A stretch of DNA of 64,000 nucleotides from JAJRRH01 sp047638815 (lineage in GTDB: Bacteria; Bacteroidota; Bacteroidia; Flavobacteriales_D; JABDKJ01), in NCBI GenBank assembly GCA_047638815.1, contig JBLIMR010000003.1:46905-110904 (forward strand), in the 5' to 3' direction. Position 1 is the stretch's first letter. The number at the start of each line of letters is the position of its first letter. Below, piece after piece: positions 54,412-62,893 of the stretch. Below the pieces are notes generated by a model that saw nothing but the letters and a program-made list of their open reading frames with translations, was not told the DNA's origin and did no database searches. Made by a program: the position numbers and the translations under genes.

Positions 54412-55104
54412 ATGAAAAAAATGAAAATTTTATTGGTTGAAGATGATCTTAATCTTGGCTATGTTGTTCAAGATAGTTTGAAGTTAAAAGGCTACGAAGT
54501 TCATCTATGTCGAGATGGTAAATCCGGATTACAATACTTCAATGAACATGATTACAACTTATGTGTACTAGACGTTATGCTTCCAGAAAAAGATGGTTTT
54601 AGTGTGGCTGAAGACATAAGAAAAACAAACAAACAAATTCCAATAATTTTCTTAACAGCTAAGTCATTGACGGAGGATAAGGTGAAGGGGTTCAAGGCTG
54701 GTGGTGATGATTATTTAACCAAGCCATTCGATCAGCAGGAACTAAATATGCGTATAGAAGCCCTACTCAAAAGGACAGGGCAATTGGAAGATGAAAAAGA
54801 TGAAATATACGAAGTGGGGCATTATACATTTGATCCTAAAGAATTCAAATTAACGATCAACAGCGAACTTAAAAAGCTAACAAAAAAAGAAGGAACGATT
54901 TTAAAATTACTTTGCCAAAACATGAACCAAGTGATGGATAGAGATTTACTGTTGAACATGGTTTGGGGGAAAGACGACTACTTCACAGGGCGAAGTTTGG
55001 ATGTATTTATAACCAAACTGAGAAAATACTTAGTCGCAGATGAAAGGGTGAAAATCATTAATCAACACGGTATTGGTTTTAAGTTAGAAGCACCGAAAAG
55101 CTAA
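54412..55104 (+). CDS. OmpR-family response regulator (RprY-like)
   Basis: 230-residue DNA-binding regulator. The receiver domain has the acidic pair in VEDDLNL, the phospho-acceptor Asp54 in CVLDVMLPEKDGF and the conserved Lys in DYLTKPF. The C-terminal winged helix contains LTKKEGTILKLLCQNMNQV and the recognition region GRSLDVFITKLRKYL. The first 30 residues (KILLVEDDLNLGYVVQDSLK) are very similar to RprY of Bacteroides as I remember it. It is the cognate partner of the upstream kinase. An alternative ATG three codons in is possible. Confidence 0.93.
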   Translation: MKKMKILLVEDDLNLGYVVQDSLKLKGYEVHLCRDGKSGLQYFNEHDYNLCVLDVMLPEKDGFSVAEDIRKTNKQIPIIFLTAKSLTEDKVKGFKAGGDDYLTKPFDQQELNMRIEALLKRTGQLEDEKDEIYEVGHYTFDPKEFKLTINSELKKLTKKEGTILKLLCQNMNQVMDRDLLLNMVWGKDDYFTGRSLDVFITKLRKYLVADERVKIINQHGIGFKLEAPKS

Positions 55105-55120
55105 TTCACTAACCATACCT

Positions 55121-55128
55121 TATCTTTG
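55121..55128 (+). promoter_or_regulatory. -7 promoter box TATCTTTG abutting the murI start
   Basis: Exact TAnnTTTG match ending 5 nt before the murI ATG, which would place the transcription start at or near the start codon. Confidence 0.55.
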
Positions 55129-55133
55129 GGTCT

Positions 55134-55958
55134 ATGGCACCAGGAATTTCAGACAAGAGACCTATTGGAATATTTGATAGTGGTATCGGTGGATTAACCG
55201 TTGCTTGGGCTATTCACAAAGCACTGCCAAACGAAGATTTAATTTACTTCGGAGATACTGCTCACCTCCCATATGGTGATAAATCTCCTGCACTCATAAG
55301 AAAATGGAGCAAGCGCATTGCCAGTTTTTTGGTAGAAAAAAACGTCAAAATGATCGTCATTGCTTGTAATACTGCATCTGCAGCAGCGTATCAAACATTG
55401 CTGAAGCATGTCCCTCATGACATTCCTATTGTTGATGTGATAACCCCGACTGCAAAATACGTTGCCAATAAATATGATAAGAAAAAAATAGGTGTTATTG
55501 GTACTAAAGGAACGATTAGTTCAAGAGTATACGTGAGGAAAATAGACAAGTACAACCCAAAATTAAAAATCACTTCTCAGGCCACTCCATTACTCGCTCC
55601 GATGATTGAAGAGGGATATTTCAACAATAACATTTCTAAGGCAATCATCTACTCCTATCTTGACAAACCTGCCTTTAAGAATATTGCGGCTCTCATTTTG
55701 GGTTGCACGCATTATCCTATGATTAAAAAAGAGGTGAAGTCATTCTACGATGGCGCCACTGAGGTTATCGATTCTGCAGAAATGGTGAGTAAAAGGGTTA
55801 AAGTAGTACTGGCCAAGAAAAAATTGCTTCGGACTGAAAAGCGTAAAGCAAAACATCGTTTTTTCATCTCCGATTATACGGAATCATTTGCCTCTAGCAC
55901 TAAGATATTTTTTAAAGGAAATATTTCTGTCAAAAAGAAAAATCTCTGGATTGACTAA
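55134..55958 (+). CDS. murI: Glutamate racemase
   Basis: 274-residue cofactor-independent racemase making D-glutamate for peptidoglycan. Catalytic motifs are GIFDSGIGGLTV (Asp15 region), IACNTASAAAY with Cys78 and LGCTHYP with the second catalytic Cys; the C-terminal half is otherwise normal. A basic tail (KKKLLRTEKRKAKHR) precedes FFISDYTESFA. The stop codon directly abuts the stop codon of the convergent nuclease-family gene (TAA followed by the complement TTA), with no space for a separate terminator. Confidence 0.95.
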   Translation: MAPGISDKRPIGIFDSGIGGLTVAWAIHKALPNEDLIYFGDTAHLPYGDKSPALIRKWSKRIASFLVEKNVKMIVIACNTASAAAYQTLLKHVPHDIPIVDVITPTAKYVANKYDKKKIGVIGTKGTISSRVYVRKIDKYNPKLKITSQATPLLAPMIEEGYFNNNISKAIIYSYLDKPAFKNIAALILGCTHYPMIKKEVKSFYDGATEVIDSAEMVSKRVKVVLAKKKLLRTEKRKAKHRFFISDYTESFASSTKIFFKGNISVKKKNLWID

Positions 55959-56999
55959 TTACCTCTCCTTAGCCAAAATAGTATAAACTGGGAAATGATC
56001 GCTATACCCTCCTGTCCATGCACCACCGGAATAACTTCTGTATGGGTAGCCTTTATACTTCCCATCTTTAGACTTTAAGAAAGGTTTGTTATAGACTTTC
56101 GTTCTGTAAGCTGTCCACGTTTTGAAGTTTTGATTGGATAGCGCTGGACTCATAACTATTTGATCAAAAAGATTCCAAGAATCTCTCCAAGCCAATGACC
56201 CAATACCTTTTCTGGAAAGATCCAACATGGGATTGAAAAAATTCAATTCGGCCATATTCTTGCCCTTTTCTCCCAACATCAAAACTTTTGATACGCTTTT
56301 ATTTTCAGGATCATCATTCAAATCACCCATGTAAATTATTTTTGCATCCGGTTCATTAACCAAAATCGAATCTACAATACTACGTCCCAATTTTGCTGCT
56401 TCTAATCTTCTCGGCTCACTTCTTTTCTGTCCACCGCTTCGGGACGGCCAATGTGCTACAATAACATGAACCCTCTCCCCCATTAATTCACCTGTGACCA
56501 ACAATTGATCTCTCGAATGATACGATGTATCCTCAAAAACCAATTCAATGCTTTTACTAGAAATGTATTTGAAATATTTTTCTTGATAAAGTAACCCTAC
56601 ATCTATCCCTCTTCTATCATGTCCTTCGTAGTGAACCACTTTAAAATTGTTATCTAACAAGGCTTCTTGTTTAACCAAGTCATCCAGCACCAATTTATTT
56701 TCCACTTCCGCAACACCCAACAAAGCCACTCCGTTAGGATTTACTTCAGTACCCAACCCATCAATGACATGTGCCAAGTTTTTGAGTTTGGCATTGTAAA
56801 GTTTTGAGTCCCACCTTCTATCTCCCTTGGGACTAAACTCAAGATCATTATCACCTCTTGAATTTAAAGTATCGAAGAGGTTTTCAACGTTGTAAAACCC
56901 AACACATGATACCATGTATTCTTTTTTAGGGTCCAGCTTCTGTGCATCCATTGAATTGAAAACAAAAACTAGAAATAAGATTGACAATAAATACTTCAT
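55959..56999 (-). CDS. Secreted endonuclease/exonuclease/phosphatase-family protein
   Basis: 346 residues with a signal peptide (MKYLLSILFLVFVFNSMDAQ). The EEP fold motifs are all visible: VGFYNVENLFDT (metal Asn/Glu region), VALLGVAEVEN, VIVAHWPSRSGG (His), IIYMGDLNDDPEN (Asp/Asn) and GYSDHFPVYTIL (final Asp-His). The catalytic set of a Mg-dependent phosphodiesterase is therefore complete. There is no T9SS sorting domain, so it is probably periplasmic. Substrates in this superfamily range from DNA to phospholipids and sugar phosphates. It is divergent from a TonB receptor plus DUF5689 lipoprotein, a pairing that suggests joint use of a phosphate-containing polymer. Confidence 0.9.
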   Translation of the reverse strand: MKYLLSILFLVFVFNSMDAQKLDPKKEYMVSCVGFYNVENLFDTLNSRGDNDLEFSPKGDRRWDSKLYNAKLKNLAHVIDGLGTEVNPNGVALLGVAEVENKLVLDDLVKQEALLDNNFKVVHYEGHDRRGIDVGLLYQEKYFKYISSKSIELVFEDTSYHSRDQLLVTGELMGERVHVIVAHWPSRSGGQKRSEPRRLEAAKLGRSIVDSILVNEPDAKIIYMGDLNDDPENKSVSKVLMLGEKGKNMAELNFFNPMLDLSRKGIGSLAWRDSWNLFDQIVMSPALSNQNFKTWTAYRTKVYNKPFLKSKDGKYKGYPYRSYSGGAWTGGYSDHFPVYTILAKER

Positions 57000-57166
57000 A
57001 CTTGGCTTTAAACAAATTTCATGCTAAAGTACATTTACCAATAACACAAGCGCAAAGTTAGGGCTAATAAAAATCTATCTTGATAAATTTTGATTAATAA
57101 CTGACTTATTAACATTCATAATTAATCAATAACCCTACATTTACCGACCATTATTTTTATTGGAAT

Positions 57167-59737
57167 ATGAAATTAAGAATAACACTTTTTGCAATCTTCT
57201 TTACAAGCATATTAAATGCACAAGTAGATAGTACAAGCACAGACAGCATATCATTTAATCCTGAGGACTTCGTTACATTGTCCGGAGGTCAACTAGAAGA
57301 TGACTCTGACGGTCAAGGATTGTCGGGTTTATTGTATTCAGGAAATGATGTTTTCACATCAAAAGCTACATTTCAATTTAGGGCTGCTCGATACAATATC
57401 AGAGGCTTGAACAATGATCATTTTACTGTTATGTTGAATGGTGTTACTATGAACGATCCTGAGTTAGGCTTTGCCATATGGGCCAATTGGGGTGGATTAA
57501 ATGACATAACCAGAAGACCTGAAACTAGGGCCGGCATCACTTCCAATGACTTTAGTTTCTCAGGTGTGGCGGGATATTCCAATATTGATCTTAGGGCATC
57601 AACTAAAAGAAAAGGACTCAGATACTCCCAATCTTTAACCAATCGCTCATATAGGAACAGAAGTATGCTAACATACAATACTGGATTAATGGATAATGAT
57701 GTTGCTATCTCGGCAAGTGTATCTGGCAGATGGTCTGAGGAAGGGTATGTTGAAGGCACAAGCTACAAGGCGCTAAGTTATTTTTTATCGATTGAAAAAA
57801 AGATTGATGACAAAAGGAGCATTGGAATCGTTGGACTCGGAACACCTTCCGTTACCGGGCGATCGGGAATTGTGACACAGGAAGCATATGATCTGAAGGA
57901 CGACAATTATTACAATCCCTATTGGGGATTACAAGATGGTGAAAAACGTAATTCTAGACTCCGGAAAACACATAAACCAATAGTTATGGCGTGGTTTGAT
58001 TACAAAGTTAATGACAAAACAAAATTAACGACCAATGTGTTCTTACAAACAGGAAAGTATAGTCAAACAAGACTAAACTGGTATGAAGGTGCAGATCCAA
58101 GGGGAGAATATTATAGAAATCTACCAAGTGCTGATTTTGATCCGCAAAACCCTGATGATGCGCAAGCTTTAGCTGACTTTAATATATCGACTTCCAATTG
58201 GCTAAATGTTGAAGAAACAGGACAAGTCAACTGGGATTACTTCTACTTTGGGAATGGTAAAAACCTTGATACGATTGAAGATGCGGATGGCGTGGCTGGG
58301 AATGATGTTCAAGGAAATAGATCCATCTCAATCGTAGAGGAAAATCATTCAGATCCTACTTATGCTGGTCTAAATATGAATATTGGCCATGAACATTCTG
58401 ATGTCTTCTCATTGGATTTCGGCTTGAATGTAAGCAAATATAAGAGTGAAAATTACCAAACTGTAAATGACCTTTTGGGTGGAGAGTTTTGGGTAAACAC
58501 CAACCACTTTGCCGCAAGAGATTTTGGAATAGATAGCCCACAAGCTCAATTTGATATTGAAACGCAAAATCGAATAGTCGGTGTAGATGAGCGCTATGGA
58601 TATGATTACAACATACATATAACTAAGTCGGAACTATTTAATAAGGTTGAGTATAAAGGAGACAAAATTGATCTTTATGGAAATGCTCAAGTTGGATCCA
58701 CTACTTTTTGGAGAGATGGCCAAGTGAAAAATGGACTTTACATCAATGACTCGAAGGGTGAATCTGAAAAAAGTTCATTCATCTATGGTGGTTTGAGAGG
58801 AGGTGCAGTATATAAAATTAGTGGAAGACAGTTTATTGAAGCCAACGGAAATTATTCCTCAAGAGCCCCGAGAGTTAGAAATTCATTTATTTCACCCAGA
58901 ACAAGAAACCAACTGGCGGATAATCTTGTGAATGAAAAGATCTTAGCTTACGACCTAAGTTACGTCATTAGACATCCAAAGATGAAAGCAAGATTGTCTT
59001 GGTTTAATGTTGCTGTTATGGATCAAAGTAAAGTTATTAATGTCTTTATTGAAGGAAATGTAACGGGGTTCGGAACACTAAGACAAGAAGGTGTTGATTT
59101 TCTAAATAGTGGTCTAGAACTTGGATTAGAGAGAAAACTTACACAAACTATTACTGCATCAGCTGCTTTTTCAAAAGCCCAATTTGTATATAATTCCAGG
59201 CCTGAAATTACATTCATAGTTGATACTGAAGGGGAACCTATATTTGAAGATTTAACGATTTATTTCGAGAATTACAAGCAGGGAAGAATGCCACAAACAG
59301 TTGCAAATTTAGGATTGGAATATGAATCTCCTAAATTTTGGAGAGTGGGTGTAGATTACAATCATTTTTCTGATGTCTGGTTAGATGCAAACCCACTAAG
59401 AAGGACGGCAGAGGCTGTTAGGGAGGCCAATCTGAACGACTTAACACCTGATTTAGATAATAAGTTAGCCACACTTGTTGATCAAATACAATTGGAAAAT
59501 AAAGGCACACTTAATTTTAACGCTGGTAAATCATGGAAATTCGATGATAAATTACTTTTACTGGTTCTAAACGCAAACAATGTATTAAACATGCAAGATT
59601 TTGCTACAGGTTTCGAGCAAATCAGATTTGATTTTGATCGTTTTGCTTCAGATAGTGATAATCCAGAAAAATTTCCTGCAAGATTGGGATTCATGTATGG
59701 AACCACCTATTTTTTAATGCTCAGATTAGATTTTTAA
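57167..59737 (+). CDS. TonB-dependent receptor (no N-terminal carboxypeptidase-like domain)
   Basis: 856-residue outer-membrane transporter. A signal peptide (MKLRITLFAIFFTSILNAQ) is followed directly by a plug domain (about 35-150: FRAARYNIRGLNNDHFTVML, NGVTMNDPELGFAIWANWGG). A long beta-barrel ends in YGTTYFLMLRLDF. The carboxypeptidase-like domain of the receptor at 16771 is missing, so the two receptors belong to different subfamilies. A DUF5689 lipoprotein follows after 21 nt. TACATTTA about 30 nt upstream is a near-consensus -7 box. Confidence 0.9.
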   Translation: MKLRITLFAIFFTSILNAQVDSTSTDSISFNPEDFVTLSGGQLEDDSDGQGLSGLLYSGNDVFTSKATFQFRAARYNIRGLNNDHFTVMLNGVTMNDPELGFAIWANWGGLNDITRRPETRAGITSNDFSFSGVAGYSNIDLRASTKRKGLRYSQSLTNRSYRNRSMLTYNTGLMDNDVAISASVSGRWSEEGYVEGTSYKALSYFLSIEKKIDDKRSIGIVGLGTPSVTGRSGIVTQEAYDLKDDNYYNPYWGLQDGEKRNSRLRKTHKPIVMAWFDYKVNDKTKLTTNVFLQTGKYSQTRLNWYEGADPRGEYYRNLPSADFDPQNPDDAQALADFNISTSNWLNVEETGQVNWDYFYFGNGKNLDTIEDADGVAGNDVQGNRSISIVEENHSDPTYAGLNMNIGHEHSDVFSLDFGLNVSKYKSENYQTVNDLLGGEFWVNTNHFAARDFGIDSPQAQFDIETQNRIVGVDERYGYDYNIHITKSELFNKVEYKGDKIDLYGNAQVGSTTFWRDGQVKNGLYINDSKGESEKSSFIYGGLRGGAVYKISGRQFIEANGNYSSRAPRVRNSFISPRTRNQLADNLVNEKILAYDLSYVIRHPKMKARLSWFNVAVMDQSKVINVFIEGNVTGFGTLRQEGVDFLNSGLELGLERKLTQTITASAAFSKAQFVYNSRPEITFIVDTEGEPIFEDLTIYFENYKQGRMPQTVANLGLEYESPKFWRVGVDYNHFSDVWLDANPLRRTAEAVREANLNDLTPDLDNKLATLVDQIQLENKGTLNFNAGKSWKFDDKLLLLVLNANNVLNMQDFATGFEQIRFDFDRFASDSDNPEKFPARLGFMYGTTYFLMLRLDF

Positions 59738-59758
59738 ATAACAAAAACAAAATTCAAA

Positions 59759-61033
59759 ATGAAAAGTTTAATATCCATAATAACTTTTGCAACATTAATA
59801 GTGTTAGTAATATCGTGTGAAAAGGAATTTGATCAACCACCAGTTCCGGTAATTCCTACTGGGGAACTGATTACATTACAAACAATTAGGGATTCCTTTC
59901 CATCTGGTGACACATTGTTCTTTGCAGAAAATAGAACTTTATACGCAAATGTATCAGTTGATGAAGCTTCGGGTAATTTATACAGAGAAGTATATATTGA
60001 TGATGGTACTAACGCTATTATTTTAAGATTGGACAACCCTGGTGGCCTTGATAAAGGTGACAGCATACAGATCAATTTGACAAACTTGATAGTAACTGAA
60101 TTTGCTGGTACGATGCAACTTGGTGAAGCCAATGCTGTTGATGACGTTGTTATCCTAGAAAACAATGTCTTTGTTGAACCGGAACTAGTTACTTTGAGTG
60201 AAGTTGTAGCAAATCCTGAAGCATATGAAGCAAAACTATTGAAATTTGAAAACGTAGAATTTTCTAGCAGTGATCTTGGGACCACATACGCTGATCCAGA
60301 CGGTATGCCACTACCAATTTCACAAAACAAAATAATTCAAAATTGTGAGGGTATTGAAATTACACTAAGAAACAGTGGCTTCGCCAATTTCGCAGGTGAA
60401 TTAGTACCAGAAGGAAATGGTGATCTCATCGCTGTCTTAAGTCAGTTTAACAGTGATTATCAATTGAAAATTAATAACACAGATGACATTTTATTTAGTG
60501 GATTGAGATGTAATGAAGACACAACCATGGAGGAAGGAGTATATTTAAATCAAGACTTTAGCAGTGGGAACATTTTCAATGGAGGGTGGACAACACAAGT
60601 TGCAGAAGGTCCATTCAATTGGGAAACTTCTAGTGCTGGAGGTCCTGACAACGCTCCATATGCCTCCATTTCTAATTTTGATAACGGTAATAGTGCCTCG
60701 GAGGCTTGGTTGATAACGCCTTCAATGGATTTGACAATCGCCACAGCTCCTATGTTAAATTTCATTTCTGCCGTAGGTTTCTTTGGTGATGATATGGAAG
60801 TATATCTTTCTACCGATTATGACGGGATTAGTTTACCTGCTGATGCAACTTGGATTCCATTGGATCCAGTACTTGCTTCTGTTGATCCTGACTTTTTTGC
60901 TTGGTTTCCTTCGGGTGCTATTGATTTATCAGCATTCCTACAACCATCGGTTTACATCGGGTTTAGATATACTGGTTCTGACTCAGATGGTGCTACTTGG
61001 GAAATTGATGATGTATCAGTGATCGAGCAGTAA
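59759..61033 (+). CDS. DUF5689 lipoprotein with choice-of-anchor J domain
   Basis: 424 residues. The lipoprotein signal ends VLVISC (Cys20). Residues about 35-245 match the DUF5689 pattern (ITLQTIRDSFPSGDTLFFAE, YREVYIDDGTNAIILRLDNP), an OB-fold-like domain often linked to nucleases. The C-terminal part (about 260-424) is a choice-of-anchor J / MAM-like jelly roll (FNWETSSAGGPDNAPYASIS, SEAWLITPSMDLT, WEIDDVSVIEQ). It is probably displayed on the cell surface next to the upstream TonB receptor as a binding protein. No catalytic motif is seen. A perfect-stem terminator follows. Confidence 0.85.
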   Translation: MKSLISIITFATLIVLVISCEKEFDQPPVPVIPTGELITLQTIRDSFPSGDTLFFAENRTLYANVSVDEASGNLYREVYIDDGTNAIILRLDNPGGLDKGDSIQINLTNLIVTEFAGTMQLGEANAVDDVVILENNVFVEPELVTLSEVVANPEAYEAKLLKFENVEFSSSDLGTTYADPDGMPLPISQNKIIQNCEGIEITLRNSGFANFAGELVPEGNGDLIAVLSQFNSDYQLKINNTDDILFSGLRCNEDTTMEEGVYLNQDFSSGNIFNGGWTTQVAEGPFNWETSSAGGPDNAPYASISNFDNGNSASEAWLITPSMDLTIATAPMLNFISAVGFFGDDMEVYLSTDYDGISLPADATWIPLDPVLASVDPDFFAWFPSGAIDLSAFLQPSVYIGFRYTGSDSDGATWEIDDVSVIEQ

Positions 61034-61048
61034 AAAAAAGATAAATAC

Positions 61049-61085
61049 AAATCCTCACCAATTGCGATTGGTGAGGATTTTTTTG
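61049..61085 (+). terminator. Terminator after the DUF5689 gene
   Basis: Perfect 14-bp stem AAATCCTCACCAAT (61049-61062) with ATTGGTGAGGATTT (61067-61080), TGCG loop, T-run to 61085. Confidence 0.95.
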
Positions 61086-61226
61086 TTTCATCACTTTTCA
61101 AGCCACTGTATATATGTGCTTTACACAAACAATATCGATGTTTTGAAACAAAATGGCTCTATTTACGTATAATACTTATTACATTTAGCCCCATATAACT
61201 TAACGGGCTAAGAATCAAGGAAAATT

Positions 61227-61751
61227 ATGGAAATTTGGGGGCAAATATTATTGGTAACTCTACCAGCGCTTATTGTACTGTTTGTATCATTCTTTTTGGT
61301 GAAATTCCAATTTGACATCAATACTAAGATTCAACATTTAACATCTAAGATGGAACATCCTGGGACCGCTCAGTTTGTAAACTATCAGGCTTATGAACGA
61401 CTTGTGCTTTATTTAGAAAGAATAGATCCTAGCAATATGGTTTTGCGAATGCATAAGGCAGGAATGAGTGCTAAAATGTTAGAAGCGGATATGGTAAAAT
61501 CCATTAGGACCGAGTATGAACACAATTTATCGCAACAGATCTATTTTTCTGATGAGATATGGAAATTGATCTCTACTGCGAAAGAAGAAACAATACAGAT
61601 CATCGGATTGGGATCTAAGCAAGTTCCTGAAAAAGCTTCTGCGGTGGAGTTGAGTAAGATATTGATTAAGCTTTCTACTGAAGTTAATGAACTGCCACAT
61701 AACGTAGCCATAAAGTATCTTAAACAAGAGTTAAGAGAAAAGACGGTTTAG
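61227..61751 (+). CDS. Conserved Bacteroidota membrane-anchored protein
   Basis: 174 residues. One N-terminal transmembrane helix (about 6-25, QILLVTLPALIVLFVSFFLV) is followed by a cytoplasmic helical part with YQAYERLVLYLERIDPSNMV, RTEYEHNLSQQIYFSDEIWK and a C-terminal SAVELSKILIKLSTEVNEL. I recognise the pattern as a widespread uncharacterised Bacteroidota family with the same AYERL.LxLERI core, but no function is known to me. Start ATG at 61227; TACATTTA upstream is a weak -7 candidate. Convergent with meaB, with 4 nt between the stops. Confidence 0.72.
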   Translation: MEIWGQILLVTLPALIVLFVSFFLVKFQFDINTKIQHLTSKMEHPGTAQFVNYQAYERLVLYLERIDPSNMVLRMHKAGMSAKMLEADMVKSIRTEYEHNLSQQIYFSDEIWKLISTAKEETIQIIGLGSKQVPEKASAVELSKILIKLSTEVNELPHNVAIKYLKQELREKTV

Positions 61752-61755
61752 TTCT

Positions 61756-62784
61756 TTACAGAAGATTCAATAAATCTCGTGAGGCTTGGAAGGGATTCAA
61801 CGCTCCATCAACGACTTTCTTTTCAATAACGGACCATTGGTCTTTGATTTTTTCGTTTTTATAAAATCGATTTTCCAATTGCTCTTGGATCGTTTTTTTC
61901 AACCAAAACCTTGCCTGATCTTTTCGTTTTTGAAGAAAGACACTCTTCTCTTTCATCATTTTTTCATGCTTCATAATACTCGACCAAAGTACATCGATAC
62001 CAGTTCCTTCAACGGATGAAATTAACTGCACCGGCACTTGCCAATTCGTTTTATTTGGAGGGAATAGATGCAAAGCGTTTTGATATGAAATTTTAGCTTT
62101 TTTCGCCAAAGGCACATTTTCACCATCCGCCTTATTGATAACCAATGCATCGGCCATTTCCATAATGCCGCGTTTGATGCCTTGCAATTCATCACCCGCG
62201 CCTGCAAGCATTAGCAATAGAAAGAAATCTACCATTGAATGGACCGCTATCTCCGACTGCCCTACCCCAACTGTTTCTATTAAAATAACATCAAAGCCAG
62301 CAGCTTCGCAAAGTATAATTGTCTCTCGTGTTTTTTGTGCAACACCACCTAAAGAATCCGCGGCTGGTGAAGGCCTGATAAATGCATCATTCTCTCTACT
62401 TAGCAGATTCATTCTTGTCTTATCCCCAAGAATGCTACCGCCACTTTTTTGACTGGTTGGATCAACAGCCAAAACGGCTACTTTTTTACCTCTAGCGATG
62501 AGATCCAATCCTAATTTCTCAATAAAGGTACTCTTCCCCACTCCGGGGACTCCTGTAATCCCAATTCTTAGAGATTTCCCAGACAATGGCATAGCAAGAC
62601 CGATGATTGATTCAGCCTTTTGCTGATCTACCGTAATTGTACTCTCTATGATCGTAATAGCTTGCGAAAGGGCAAGTCTATTCCCTTGAGAAATGAGTCC
62701 CATAATTTCAGACGGTTCCCAATTTCTTTTGGCCCCTAAATCATTAAGGATTTTTTTATTGAAACGGCTATCTTCTTTCGACAT
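61756..62784 (-). CDS. meaB: Methylmalonyl-CoA mutase-associated GTPase MeaB
   Basis: 342-residue G3E-family GTPase that protects and reloads adenosylcobalamin-dependent methylmalonyl-CoA mutase. Walker A GITGVPGVGKSTFIE (about 58-72), AVDPTSQKSGGSILGDKTRM (switch region), ETVGVGQSEIAV and the base-specificity motif NKADG are visible. The ATG at 62784 is chosen; an upstream in-frame start at 62814 adds an aromatic stretch outside the family. The mutase genes are not in the window. Along with MetH it shows that this organism uses cobalamin. Confidence 0.93.
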   Translation of the reverse strand: MSKEDSRFNKKILNDLGAKRNWEPSEIMGLISQGNRLALSQAITIIESTITVDQQKAESIIGLAMPLSGKSLRIGITGVPGVGKSTFIEKLGLDLIARGKKVAVLAVDPTSQKSGGSILGDKTRMNLLSRENDAFIRPSPAADSLGGVAQKTRETIILCEAAGFDVILIETVGVGQSEIAVHSMVDFFLLLMLAGAGDELQGIKRGIMEMADALVINKADGENVPLAKKAKISYQNALHLFPPNKTNWQVPVQLISSVEGTGIDVLWSSIMKHEKMMKEKSVFLQKRKDQARFWLKKTIQEQLENRFYKNEKIKDQWSVIEKKVVDGALNPFQASRDLLNLL

Positions 62785-62882
62785 GATATTGTAAAAATAG
62801 AAATAATGATCCATCTATTTTATTCAAAAACAAAATATGATTAAGAAGGTGATTGTATAGTAAGAGAAGGACGTATATTTTT

Positions 62883-62890
62883 TATCTTTG
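62883..62890 (+). promoter_or_regulatory. -7 promoter box TATCTTTG abutting the last gene
   Basis: Exact TAnnTTTG match ending 3 nt before the ATG at 62894 (6 nt before the second ATG at 62897). Confidence 0.55.
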
Positions 62891-62893
62891 GGC

